The notes: generated from the sequence alone by a model not told the origin. DNA of 33,572 nt from Armatimonadota bacterium (GCA_013178155.1 JABLXH010000050.1:1-33572); one strand, 5' to 3'; shown: positions 7,852 to 15,106, counted from the stretch's first letter. A program made the numbers and translations.

Positions 7852-8883
7852 CTAGCCCGATGTCACCTGAACTGGCGCCGGAAGCGCGCTGAGGCATTCC
7901 GCCATCCTCTGTACCACACGACTCTCGGCACCCGCAGCCGCCACCCCAATAGCATTGGCGATGGCTCGGGCATCGGACTTGCCGTGGGAAACGACGCACA
8001 CACCGCTAACCCCAAGCAGCAGTGCCCCCCCATACTCGGCATAGTCCAGTTGTCGGGCCATACGCTTGAGCTCCGACTTCATGATCCACGCGCCCAGCAT
8101 AGCCCGCCAACTGGTGCGGAAAGTCTTCTTGAGCTCGGAAAGCACCAGATGTCCGACCCCTTCGGCGACCTTGAGGACCACGTTGCCCACAAAGCCGTCG
8201 CAGACGGTCACATCCACCGCGCCCTCGAAGATCTGAGTGCCCTCGACATTCCCAACGAAATTGATTGGCGCATTCTGCAGCCGGGCGGCCGTAGCCAACG
8301 TGAGATCGTTGCCCTTGCAGGGCTCTGTGCCGATGCTCAGCAACCCCACCCGGGGGTTCTCAATGCCCAGAGCGTGCTCTGCGTACTGGCTACCCATGAT
8401 CGCGTAGGCCAGAAGGTGCTCGGGCTTGCAGTCCACATTGGCGCCAGCATCCAGACAGATCCGCTTGCCCAGGGGTGTGGGCATGAAGACAGCGATCCCT
8501 GGGCGAGCCACGCCCGGCAGGCGCCCCAGTCGCATGGTGGCGGCCGCCATCAGGGCCCCGCTGTTGCCGGCGGAGACGACCGCGTCGGCCTGACCGTCGC
8601 GGACCAGGTCCACGGCCAGCGTCACCGACGACCCCGCCTTCTGGCGCAGCGCCAGCATCGGGTTGTCGTCCATCTCCACCACGTCATCGGCATGCTGCAC
8701 ACGAACGTTGGGCGGGAGTGCCCCATGTTCGGCCAGCAGCGCCCGCACCTGGCTCTCACGGCCCACAAGGACGATCTCGCCGGCCAGGTCGGGCGCGGCC
8801 AGTACGGCCCCAGCCACAATCTGGCCGGGGGCGTTATCCCCGCCCATTGCGTCAACGGCGATCACCATGGCCGCACCGGACAT
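7852..8883 (-). CDS. plsX: Phosphate acyltransferase PlsX
   Basis: Makes acyl-phosphate from acyl-ACP for the PlsY step of phospholipid synthesis, linking FAS II to membrane lipids. 343 residues, normal length. Family motifs seen: the N-terminal IAVDAMGGDNAP, SAGNSGALMAAA in the middle, CLDAGANVDCKPEHL, and VCDGFVGNVVLK. The first start (ATG at 8883) gives MSGAAMVIAVDAMGG; a second ATG five codons in (8868) gives a more typical N-terminus. Neither has a strong ribosome-binding site, so the start is uncertain by five codons. It lies 29 bases after rpmF, as in many genomes. Confidence 0.96.
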   Translation of the reverse strand: MSGAAMVIAVDAMGGDNAPGQIVAGAVLAAPDLAGEIVLVGRESQVRALLAEHGALPPNVRVQHADDVVEMDDNPMLALRQKAGSSVTLAVDLVRDGQADAVVSAGNSGALMAAATMRLGRLPGVARPGIAVFMPTPLGKRICLDAGANVDCKPEHLLAYAIMGSQYAEHALGIENPRVGLLSIGTEPCKGNDLTLATAARLQNAPINFVGNVEGTQIFEGAVDVTVCDGFVGNVVLKVAEGVGHLVLSELKKTFRTSWRAMLGAWIMKSELKRMARQLDYAEYGGALLLGVSGVCVVSHGKSDARAIANAIGVAAAGAESRVVQRMAECLSALPAPVQVTSG

Positions 8884-8912
8884 CAGAGGGTATCATGGAC
8901 GGGCATGAGAAC

Positions 8913-9119
8913 TCAGCGCGACTTGCTCTTCTCGTCCCTGTCTTTGACGGTGTGGTCAACCTTCTGTCCCTTGTAGTAACCACACTTGGGACAGGCGTTG
9001 TGGGGTCGGACCGTCGCGTGGCAGTTGGAGCACTCCCCGACTGCCGGAACACGCAAGGCGTCGTGCGTGCGCCGCTTGTTGGTGCGCGTATTCGAGTGCC
9101 GCCTCTTGGGCAGTGCCAT
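8913..9119 (-). CDS. rpmF: 50S ribosomal protein L32
   Basis: Ribosomal protein of 68 residues. It begins MALPKRRHSNTRTNKRRTHDAL, as L32 proteins do, and has a zinc-binding CxxC pair: CSNCHA at 30-35 and CPKCGYY at 43-49. Because all four Cys are kept, this is the zinc-binding (C+) form of L32. The ribosome-binding site AAGGAGAA precedes the ATG. The yceD-rpmF-plsX neighbourhood is highly conserved in bacteria and couples ribosome and lipid gene expression. Confidence 0.97.
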   Translation of the reverse strand: MALPKRRHSNTRTNKRRTHDALRVPAVGECSNCHATVRPHNACPKCGYYKGQKVDHTVKDRDEKSKSR

Positions 9120-9155
9120 CCGTGCTTCTCCTTCTCACCGCTACCGCGCCGCGGA

Positions 9156-9665
9156 TTACAGTTTCAGATCGCGCAGGGCTGACCAGCGCGGGTCGATCTC
9201 GTCCTCCCCGCACGGACACGGTCCTGAACTCAACGGGCGGCCGCACCGAGGGCACAGACCGGCGCAGTCGTCACGGCACAACGGCCGGGACGGAACCTCC
9301 ATCGCCACCAGTTGTCGCACCAACTCACTCAGATCCACATCCTCCTCGTTGAGGATCGGGATCTGGCCCTCCTTGCCCCGGGCGATGAGCTGAGCCTCGG
9401 GCGTGTCCACCTGCTCCAGCGCGCACTCCTCGTTGACGCTGATCTGCAGCACCTGCACAAACTCAACGAGACACCGACTGCATTCCAGTCGAATCGGAAC
9501 CCGCAGCCAGCCACGCGCGCTGACGCTGCTGCCACCGTGCGTGAGTTCGATCTCACCCTCGACGAGACCCACCGCCTCCACACCCGTCCCCGGACACAGC
9601 GGATCGCGAAGCTCGACCCGTCGTCGCCCCCCCACGTGGCGCAGTGGTCCCAATGCGTGGCGCAT
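9156..9665 (-). CDS. yceD: YceD/DUF177 family protein, first gene of the fab operon
   Basis: Member of the DUF177 (YceD) family, found next to rpmF in most bacteria and implicated in 23S rRNA/ribosome biogenesis. 169 residues. Cysteines are paired as in the family: Cys62/Cys65 (ECSRCL) and a C-terminal cluster at 130, 134, 138, 141, 150 and 152 (CAGLCPRCG), probably binding zinc. The chosen ATG has no ribosome-binding site, and a perfect hairpin sits just upstream, so the true start could be a few codons inside; GTG at codon 11 is one option but also lacks a site. The promoter is about 60 bases upstream. Function is known only in outline. Confidence 0.85.
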   Translation of the reverse strand: MRHALGPLRHVGGRRRVELRDPLCPGTGVEAVGLVEGEIELTHGGSSVSARGWLRVPIRLECSRCLVEFVQVLQISVNEECALEQVDTPEAQLIARGKEGQIPILNEEDVDLSELVRQLVAMEVPSRPLCRDDCAGLCPRCGRPLSSGPCPCGEDEIDPRWSALRDLKL

Positions 9666-9672
9666 AATGCGA

Positions 9673-9697
9673 ATCGCGGCCGACAGTCAGCCGCGAT
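9673..9697. promoter_or_regulatory. Perfect hairpin in the 5' leader of the fab operon
   Basis: ATCGCGGC (9673-9680) and GCCGCGAT (9690-9697) are perfect eight-base arms around a nine-base loop. The structure lies between the predicted transcription start (about 9716) and the yceD start at 9665, where a ribosome-binding site would be expected. It could control translation of the first gene, or be an operator for a repressor of the whole operon. Confidence 0.5.
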
Positions 9698-9722
9698 GTC
9701 TGCTCCCCTTTTTCCGGACGTG

Positions 9723-9752
9723 AGTATAGCTTAGGCTCGTTGCCCTTGTCAA
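9723..9752 (-). promoter_or_regulatory. Sigma-70-type promoter of the fab operon
   Basis: Reading the minus strand, TTGACA (9747-9752) is followed after 18 bases by TATACT (9723-9728), a near-consensus housekeeping promoter. The -35 box begins one base after the lpxC stop codon, so the promoter uses the very end of the upstream gene's spacer. Transcription would begin near 9716. Confidence 0.8.
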
Positions 9753-9753
9753 G

Positions 9754-10593
9754 TCAACGGTCCGCACGCGTCGACTGGCTCGCCGCACGGAGAACCTCAC
9801 CCAGGAAGGCATGGTTGTCTCCGTGCCCGGTTCGTAGAGCCACGATCTGACCGATGATGGGGCGCCCGCAGAGGAACAGGTCGCCAATGAGGTCAACCAG
9901 CTTGTGGCGGGCGAAGGCATGGGGCAGGGGTTGCGCCGCGGACACATGGTCGTCATAGATCACGACGCTCAGGGCCTCAACCTCTGACGGGATCTCCTCC
10001 TGCCCCAGCATCTCCCGGACCTGGTCGGCCGTGGCGAAGGTCCTTGCCGGAGCCAGTTCGTCGCCGAAATCGGCATCGGGCGTGAACCGGGCCCATTGCC
10101 GACCGATCAGCGGTTCCTGGTAGTCCAGGACGTATGCCACCGACGGGGTCTCGGCCGGCAGGCCGACAATCGCGCCGCTGCCACTGACCACGTATACCGC
10201 ATTTGGCAGCACCAGCGGCTCCCAGACCTCCTGGCTTTGGGCCCGTCCCGCGGTCTTCAGCACTTCCCACCAGGTCAGCGCACTGCCGTCAAAGAGGGGT
10301 AACTCAGGGCCGTCCGTGACGATGAGGGCATCGCTGATCCGCGCCGCGCACAGCGCCGCCAGGGCGTGCTCCACGTAAGACACACTGGTGTCAGCCGAGC
10401 CAATGGCGGTGCAGTGCACTGCCGGCACAAGGTGCTCCAGACTGACCGGCCATTCGACATCCAGGTCCGCGCGCCGCACCCAGATGCCTCTCCCCATTTC
10501 GGCCGGCATGAGGGCGACATTCAGCGACCGGCGCGACAGTGTCCCCAGCGCCGGAGGTAGATGGACCGGGTTTCTCAGAGTGGCCCGTTTCAT
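9754..10593 (-). CDS. lpxC: UDP-3-O-acyl-N-acetylglucosamine deacetylase (LpxC)
   Basis: Zinc enzyme of the committed step of lipid A synthesis; its presence implies an outer membrane with lipopolysaccharide. 279 residues, slightly short for the family (about 300). The three zinc ligands are clear: His76 in VEHALAAL, and His230 and Asp234 in HKLVDLIGD. His257 in RTGHGDN is the catalytic His. Glu75, Lys231 and the GPELPLFDGSA segment also fit. The N-terminal GxGLHSG motif is degenerate (GTLSRRS at 17-23), an oddity. Ribosome-binding site: only GGGG touching the ATG. It lies 45 bases after the alcohol dehydrogenase and directly before the fab promoter, placing lipid A and fatty-acid genes side by side; both use 3-hydroxyacyl-ACP pools. 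Confidence 0.92.
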   Translation of the reverse strand: MKRATLRNPVHLPPALGTLSRRSLNVALMPAEMGRGIWVRRADLDVEWPVSLEHLVPAVHCTAIGSADTSVSYVEHALAALCAARISDALIVTDGPELPLFDGSALTWWEVLKTAGRAQSQEVWEPLVLPNAVYVVSGSGAIVGLPAETPSVAYVLDYQEPLIGRQWARFTPDADFGDELAPARTFATADQVREMLGQEEIPSEVEALSVVIYDDHVSAAQPLPHAFARHKLVDLIGDLFLCGRPIIGQIVALRTGHGDNHAFLGEVLRAASQSTRADR

Positions 10594-10612
10594 CCCCAGG
10601 CAACCGTTAGGA

Positions 10613-10631
10613 GGGGCCGCGGGACGGCCCC
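10613..10631. repeat. GC-rich hairpin between alcohol dehydrogenase and lpxC
   Basis: GGGGCC and GGCCCC pair around a seven-base loop in the 45-base spacer before lpxC. There is no U-tract. It may reduce read-through or translation of lpxC, which has a poor ribosome-binding site. Low-confidence structural note. Confidence 0.25.
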
Positions 10632-10638
10632 GTTGGGT

Positions 10639-11814
10639 TCAGTATGCATCCTCGTACAGGTCCAGGACATCGGCAGCGGTCAGGCCACCAGGGGTTTTGG
10701 CCACGGCGAGGCGCATGTAGCGGAGCGTATCCGTCGCCATCTGGGTCAGCATGTCGTCGGCGACGCCCAGGTCGCGCAGGCGCAGGTCCATGCCGATGCT
10801 TCGCAAGAGGTCCGCCAGGGCGTCTTCGACGTCGGCCGCCGCACTCACGCGCGTCAGACCTGCTTCGGACCCCCCGAGGGCAGCGGCCAAGGTGGTCATC
10901 TTCTCGGGCAAACGGGGCCCAACGCGCCGGACCCAGGGCAGGATCAGAGCCGCCAGCCCGGCGCCATGGGCAATGTGCGGGTAATGCCCGCTGACCGGGT
11001 GTTCCATGGCATGCATCACGGTGGCACCACAGTTGGCCAGCGCATAGCCCGCGTAGACGTTTGCCAGCAGCATCTGTTCGCGCGCCTGGTGGTCCTGACC
11101 CGCTCTGACGGCACGGGGCAGGTAACGCCCGACCAGGCCGATCGCCTCGAGGGCGAGCAAGTCCGTCAAGGGTTGGGCCGCAGTAGAGACGAAAGCCTCC
11201 ATGGCGTGGCACAGCACGTCCACGCCCGTGGCTGCTGTGACATTGGGCGGCACGCTGTAAGTCAACTCGGGGTCGCAGATGGACACCCGCGGCTGGATAT
11301 GTGGGCTCCGCAAGGCCATCTTCTCATGGCTGTCACTAATGGTTATCACGGCAAAGGGGGTCAACTCAGACGAAGTTCCTGCGGTCGAGGTCACGCAAAG
11401 CACCGGAAGGGTCGCCGCTGTAGGGACTGTCTTGTCACGCCCCGCTTCCGCCACCAGAAGCTGCCGCGCCGTTGTGTCATGCGTGGCGACCACAGCCATG
11501 GCCTTTCCGGCATCCATGACGCTGCCGCCCCCGACGGCCACCACCAGGTCGCACCGCTCCCGGCGTGCCAGCGCCGCTCCGTCATCCACGGTCTCGACGG
11601 TCGGGTTAGGCGGCACGCCCCCGTAGACGATACTCTCTACGCCACTGGCGCTCAGCAGCTCCCTCGCACGGTCCAGATGGCCTGTCTGGGCGAGCGAGCG
11701 GGTCCCGGTCACCAGCAGGGCCCGTCGGCCAAGCAAGGCGGCTTCCTCGCCCAACCGGCGAAATGTGCCCTGACCGAATACCAGGCGCGTGGGCGAGGTG
11801 AACTCAAAGACCAT
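10639..11814 (-). CDS. Iron-containing (group III) alcohol dehydrogenase
   Basis: NAD(P)H-dependent alcohol/aldehyde oxidoreductase of the Fe-ADH family, 391 residues from the chosen start. Seen: the family-type N-terminus FEFTSPTRLVFGQGTF, the nucleotide motif GGGSVMDAGK at 95-104, STAGTSSELTPFAV, and the metal ligands Asp199, His203 (GVDVLCHAMEAF), His268 and His283 (MHAMEHPVSG...AHGAG). The frame is open 14 codons further up, but that part overlaps the kinase gene. The ATG at 11812-11814, five bases after the kinase stop, gives the normal N-terminus. Substrate is unknown; butanol dehydrogenase and YqhD-like aldehyde reductases are the closest types by eye. Tight coupling to a sensor kinase is unusual. 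Confidence 0.9.
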   Translation of the reverse strand: MVFEFTSPTRLVFGQGTFRRLGEEAALLGRRALLVTGTRSLAQTGHLDRARELLSASGVESIVYGGVPPNPTVETVDDGAALARRERCDLVVAVGGGSVMDAGKAMAVVATHDTTARQLLVAEAGRDKTVPTAATLPVLCVTSTAGTSSELTPFAVITISDSHEKMALRSPHIQPRVSICDPELTYSVPPNVTAATGVDVLCHAMEAFVSTAAQPLTDLLALEAIGLVGRYLPRAVRAGQDHQAREQMLLANVYAGYALANCGATVMHAMEHPVSGHYPHIAHGAGLAALILPWVRRVGPRLPEKMTTLAAALGGSEAGLTRVSAAADVEDALADLLRSIGMDLRLRDLGVADDMLTQMATDTLRYMRLAVAKTPGGLTAADVLDLYEDAY

Positions 11815-11819
11815 AATGA

Positions 11820-13160
11820 TCACTCGCTCCCTGGCCGTGCCAATGGGATGAGACAACGGATGGTCGTGCCCTTCCCCAACTCGCTCTCGGCCTGGAGTTG
11901 GGCCCCGTGGGCGTCCATGACATTCCTTACGATCTTGGTCCCCAGGCCGGTTCCGCCGGACTTGGTCGTGCGTATCCGATCGGTGAACAGGTCAGGAAGA
12001 ACCTCAGGAGGTATCCCGCTTCCGGTGTCCGAGACCTCCAGGACCACAGATGTTCCGCCGGGACCCGGCTCGTCGCCGCCGAGACGGGTGCGTACGGTTA
12101 CGCTGCCGCCCGGTGGTGTCGCCTGGATAGCGTTGTAGACCAGGTTGTATACTGCGTTGTAGATCCGGCCCTGGTCGAGGTCGAGGTCCGGCAGTTCGGT
12201 CTCGGGCACGTAGCGCAGCTCAAGCCCCGCCTTCTCGCCCACCAGTCGCAGGGCCTTCATCACGCTCTCGACTATAGGGGATAGTTGTTGCCGCTCGAAC
12301 ACGGGCTCTGAGACCACGCCCTTGACCGCGTCCGAGATCTCCTTCATACGCTGTTGGACGGCGTCGGCGCCGTCCATGATCATGTCCAGCATCTCGGGAT
12401 AGAGAGCCCGGAGCGCGTCGAGCGCACTCCAGGCCTCCTCCAGCAGCGGTCCGGGGAAATTCTCCGGGGTGAGGAGCTCTTCCAGCCGCTGATAGCACTC
12501 TTCGGCCACCATGCGCAAGGTCTCGGCGCCGGTCTGCGAGGGGGTGATCATGTTCTTGACATCGTGGCTGAGGTTACCGATGTATCGCACAATCTCGGCT
12601 ACGCGCGCCTGCTCGTACAGACGCGCTGACTCTATCGCGATAGCAATCTGCGCCCCCAAAATGTCCAGCACCTCGGCATCAGCGTCATCAAAGTCACCGG
12701 CGTCCTTGTTCAGGACCTGCATGACCCCAATCGTCTCGCCCCGAGGGCTCCTGAGCGGCACGGTGACCTGGTTGCGGACATGGTAGTGGAGTTGCTCCTC
12801 CACGTAGCGCGACCGCTCCGCCTCCTGTTGGAAGTCCTGACTGACGCGCAGTGCACCCGTCCTGAAGACGGCACCGGCCAAGCCCTCGTCCGGGGCCAGT
12901 TCCATGCCCATGATCTCGTCGGCCTTGGCCCCGATGACATACGTGTAGACCAGCTTGTCGCGCTCCCGGTCGTACAAAGCCACAGAGCCGTCCCGCGCCC
13001 CCACGCAGTCCAGTGAGACTCGCAGCGCCTCTCTGACCACTTCAGTGAGGCTCGTGACGGACCCCAGGGCAGCGGTGATGTGGTGGATCGCCTCCAGATG
13101 CCGTTCCCGTTGTCTGAGCCGCTCCTGCACGCTCGCCAGCATCGCCGTGCTGTCATCCAT
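11820..13160 (-). CDS. Cytoplasmic GAF-domain sensor histidine kinase
   Basis: 446 residues with no signal peptide or membrane segment, so it senses an internal signal. Layout: short N-terminal helix (about 8-30), GAF domain (about 30-180), dimerisation/phosphoacceptor helix with His199 in NLSHDVKNMI, a helical insert (about 215-285), and an HATPase domain with N-box (335-347, NAVYNLVYNAIQ), G1 DTGSGIPP (378-385) and G2 GGTGLG (403-408). No receiver domain is attached and no response regulator is encoded in the window, so it is an orphan here. Start: ATG with CAGGAG upstream. The stop codon lies five bases before the alcohol dehydrogenase start, implying co-translation. The signal is unknown; a GAF domain could bind a small molecule, haem or a redox cue. 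Confidence 0.9.
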   Translation of the reverse strand: MDDSTAMLASVQERLRQRERHLEAIHHITAALGSVTSLTEVVREALRVSLDCVGARDGSVALYDRERDKLVYTYVIGAKADEIMGMELAPDEGLAGAVFRTGALRVSQDFQQEAERSRYVEEQLHYHVRNQVTVPLRSPRGETIGVMQVLNKDAGDFDDADAEVLDILGAQIAIAIESARLYEQARVAEIVRYIGNLSHDVKNMITPSQTGAETLRMVAEECYQRLEELLTPENFPGPLLEEAWSALDALRALYPEMLDMIMDGADAVQQRMKEISDAVKGVVSEPVFERQQLSPIVESVMKALRLVGEKAGLELRYVPETELPDLDLDQGRIYNAVYNLVYNAIQATPPGGSVTVRTRLGGDEPGPGGTSVVLEVSDTGSGIPPEVLPDLFTDRIRTTKSGGTGLGTKIVRNVMDAHGAQLQAESELGKGTTIRCLIPLARPGSE

Positions 13161-13314
13161 AGTGCTACTCCTGGCACGTCAATGGTGGGCCTGTTCGGTC
13201 CTTGAGCTTCGCCACACTCGGTGGGAAGTCCTGCCGCCGATCGCGCCACGGCGACGGTCTCTCGCCCGAAGGCCCTGAGCGCCTGTGTCCCACGGGTTCA
13301 GCCGTACTGGACCC

Positions 13315-13343
13315 TTGACGCAGGCCCCCAAAAGTGTTACATT
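13315..13343 (+). promoter_or_regulatory. Promoter of the first cold-shock gene
   Basis: TTGACG (13315-13320), a 17-base spacer and TACATT (13338-13343) form a good sigma-70-type promoter in the 281-base spacer between the divergent kinase and cold-shock genes. Transcription would start near 13350, giving a leader of about 90 bases. The remainder of the spacer (13161-13314) shows no clear feature. Confidence 0.6.
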
Positions 13344-13350
13344 CGGCGCG

Positions 13351-13410
13351 CGGGAATCAGTGTTGTTGTCGGGGCCGGTTGTGGGGAGTCTGGGAGCTTC
13401 ACTGATCCCG
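13351..13410 (+). promoter_or_regulatory. Structured 5' leader of the first cold-shock gene
   Basis: Near the predicted mRNA 5' end, CGGGAATCAGTG (13351-13362) can pair with CACTGATCCCG (13400-13410): 11 base pairs with one bulged A, closing a 37-base loop. An alternative short pairing, TGTTG (13361-13365) with CAACA (13423-13427) beside the ribosome-binding site, would compete with this stem. Long structured leaders that refold with temperature are established for cspA-type genes; a similar role here is inferred. Confidence 0.5.
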
Positions 13411-13441
13411 GCGCCGGTGAAGCAACAGGAGGTTTCGGCAC

Positions 13442-13669
13442 ATGCCGAAAGGCACGGTCAAGTGGTTCAATGACGCAAAGGGGTACGGGTTCATTGCTCA
13501 GGATGGCGGGGAAGACGTGTTCGTGCACTACTCAGCGATCTCCGGGGAAGGCTACAGGTCACTGGTGGAAGGGTCGCGCGTGCAATTCGACATCGAGCAG
13601 AGTCCCAAAGGCCCCCGGGCCGCGAACGTCGTCGTGACAGAAGCAGCCCCCGAAGCGGATTCCTGGTAG
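13442..13669 (+). CDS. Cold-shock domain protein (CspA family), copy 1
   Basis: 75-residue single OB-fold RNA/DNA-binding protein. RNP1 (KGYGFI, 13-18) and RNP2 (VFVHY, 26-30) are intact and the N-terminal [11 protein letters not shown] is typical. The C-terminus extends a few residues past the fold and ends in Trp, like the second copy at 31115. AGGAGG (13427-13432) lies nine bases before the ATG. It has its own promoter and a structured leader. Such proteins act as RNA chaperones and transcription antiterminators; whether this one is cold-induced cannot be read directly. Confidence 0.95.
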   Translation: MPKGTVKWFNDAKGYGFIAQDGGEDVFVHYSAISGEGYRSLVEGSRVQFDIEQSPKGPRAANVVVTEAAPEADSW

Positions 13670-13707
13670 TCCAAGCGCGGGAGAGCGTTCGCTGTAGGAA
13701 GCCTTCT

Positions 13708-13734
13708 GGGCCCCTCGACAGGCTCAGGAGAACC
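13708..13734. repeat. REP-like short element (CTCGACAGGCTCAG core)
   Basis: The stretch contains CCCCTCGACAGGCTCAGG. It closely resembles the CCCTTCGACAGGCTCAGG-type intergenic repeat that recurs in many unrelated bacterial genomes. It sits in the non-coding gap between the cold-shock and YjbQ genes. Only one copy was seen in this window, so the call rests on recall of the motif. Confidence 0.35.
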
Positions 13735-13755
13735 ATAAACTGCGCCGTGCGTTCA

Positions 13756-13784
13756 ACGGACAGGACCGAGCGGTTCCTGTCCGT
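13756..13784 (+). terminator. Perfect 10-bp hairpin between csp and yjbQ
   Basis: ACGGACAGGA (13756-13765) and TCCTGTCCGT (13775-13784) are perfect ten-base arms with a nine-base loop. It lies 86 bases after the cold-shock stop and 30 bases before the YjbQ start. No T-tract follows, so it could be a factor-dependent terminator, an mRNA 3' stabiliser, or an operator for the next gene. Confidence 0.45.
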
Positions 13785-13814
13785 CTGCGTAATCCTGTGA
13801 CACCCGGAGGGACC

Positions 13815-14237
13815 ATGAAATCCCATACCGTCTACCTCACGCTGAACATCCCCTCCCGGCTCGCCTTCGAGAACATTACCCCCCAGGTCCAGGCCGCGGT
13901 GCGCGAGAGCGGCGTGAAGGAAGGGCTGGTGCTGGTCAACGCCATGCACATCACCTCGTCGGTGTTCATCAACGACAACGAGCGTGGTCTGCACCGCGAT
14001 TTCGGCAAATGGCTGGAGGAACTGGCCCCCTTCAATCCTGACCCCAACGTGTATCACCACAACCGGACCGGAGAAGACAATGCCGATGCCCACCTCAAGC
14101 GCCAGATCATGGGGCGCGAGGTGGTCGTCGCGATCACCGATGGCCGTCTCGATTTCGGGCCTTGGGAGCAGATCTTCTACGGCGAGTTCGATGGCAACCG
14201 ACCGAAACGAGTGCTGGTGAAGATCATCGGGGAATAG
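13815..14237 (+). CDS. yjbQ: YjbQ/UPF0047 family protein
   Basis: 140-residue protein of the secondary thiamine-phosphate synthase YjbQ family (UPF0047), close to the usual 130-140. Conserved residues seen: His45 in [15 protein letters not shown] at 51-59, His82 in [15 protein letters not shown] with Glu87-Asp88-Asn89 and His93, then [18 protein letters not shown]. These histidines and acids form the presumed metal/active site. The frame opens six codons earlier, but the ATG at 13815 has GGAGGG directly upstream and gives the normal N-terminus. E. coli YjbQ has weak thiamine-phosphate synthase activity; the true role of the family is not settled. It ends 76 bases before a convergent gene. Confidence 0.9.
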   Translation: MKSHTVYLTLNIPSRLAFENITPQVQAAVRESGVKEGLVLVNAMHITSSVFINDNERGLHRDFGKWLEELAPFNPDPNVYHHNRTGEDNADAHLKRQIMGREVVVAITDGRLDFGPWEQIFYGEFDGNRPKRVLVKIIGE

Positions 14238-14253
14238 ACCCGACCGCGGTTGC

Positions 14254-14294
14254 GCCAAGTGATCAGGGGCGAGGCCAAGTGACCTCGCCCCTGA
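14254..14294. terminator. 12-bp hairpin between convergent genes, with duplicated loop
   Basis: TCAGGGGCGAGG (14263-14274) and CCTCGCCCCTGA (14283-14294) pair perfectly over 12 bases around an eight-base loop. The loop sequence (GCCAAGTGA, 14274-14282) also occurs just before the left arm (14254-14262), a nine-base direct repeat with a 20-base period. It lies between the convergent YjbQ and TIM-barrel genes and could terminate both. Neither side has a T-tract. Confidence 0.6.
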
Positions 14295-14313
14295 CGTGAG
14301 CGCCCGCGGGGCA

Positions 14314-15099
14314 CTAGCTATCGAGGATGCACTGAAGGTGCGCGCCCGTGTCCAACACCATCTGCTCCGGGTACTGCGGGTAGCTGGCCAGTTCGGCCGT
14401 CAGGTAGTCGTTATAGCCTACCCCGCGCAGAGCGTTGATGGTGCGTGGGAAGTCCAGGGTCCCAGTGAGCAACGGCACGAACATCCGGGTACTGGCATTG
14501 AAGTCCTTGATGTGGATCTTGGCGATACGGGAACCCAGGATCTCGATCCACTGATGCGGGAAGCCGTACAGCAGGATGTTGCCGACGTCGAAGTAGGCCT
14601 TCACAAGCGGGTGGTGGAAGCTGTCAATGAAGTCGCGGAATTCAAGGGGGCTGAGCAGGAACTTGTTCCAAACGTTCTCCAGCGCCATCACGACACCCAG
14701 CTCTTCGGCTGTCGGTAGCAGTTCGGTCACGCTCTTGTGCGCCAGTTCGTAGGCGGCTGCGTAGGACACATCCTCGGTCACCACACCCGGTACGACCAGT
14801 ACGGCGTTGGCGCCGGCCCATTTGGCCACTTGCAGAGCGTGCCGGATGCCCTCCACGCCCTTGACCCTGATCTCCTCGTCAGTGCTTGACAGCGGCCACT
14901 GCCAGTGTGTGGACGCCATGACGCTGTGAAGCTCAATGCCCTTGGCCTCGGCGGCGCGGCGGACCTCGGCGACCTGGTCTTCTGTCTCGTAGTCGCTTGG
15001 GATCTCCACTCCCTCCAACCCCGCCTGCCTGGCGAGCGCGAAGCGGTCGTCCAACGAAAGCTTCGTCGGCAGGCTTCCGAAGTAAATCCCTTTCTTCAC
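14314..15099 (-). CDS. Sugar phosphate isomerase/epimerase-like TIM-barrel protein
   Basis: 261 residues of the AP-endonuclease-2/xylose-isomerase-like TIM-barrel family. Likely divalent-metal ligands are Glu141 (ALENVWNKF), Asp171 (AYFDVGN), His196 (KIHIKDF) and Glu236 (LTAEL), in the usual order. The frame is open 13 codons further up, but GTG at 15097-15099 is the likely start: a full AAGGAGG is seven bases upstream and the N-terminus MKKGIYFGSLP fits the family. Substrate is unknown; relatives act on ketoses, inositols or hydroxypyruvate. No sugar-catabolic partner adjoins it in this window. Confidence 0.85.
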   Translation of the reverse strand: MKKGIYFGSLPTKLSLDDRFALARQAGLEGVEIPSDYETEDQVAEVRRAAEAKGIELHSVMASTHWQWPLSSTDEEIRVKGVEGIRHALQVAKWAGANAVLVVPGVVTEDVSYAAAYELAHKSVTELLPTAEELGVVMALENVWNKFLLSPLEFRDFIDSFHHPLVKAYFDVGNILLYGFPHQWIEILGSRIAKIHIKDFNASTRMFVPLLTGTLDFPRTINALRGVGYNDYLTAELASYPQYPEQMVLDTGAHLQCILDS

Positions 15100-15106
15100 G
15101 GGCCAT

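Noticed and set aside
10561-12138. 525-residue plus-strand frame
   Set aside because: Antisense to lpxC, the alcohol dehydrogenase and the kinase, all of which have complete active-site motifs. No domain recognised in the plus-strand translation.
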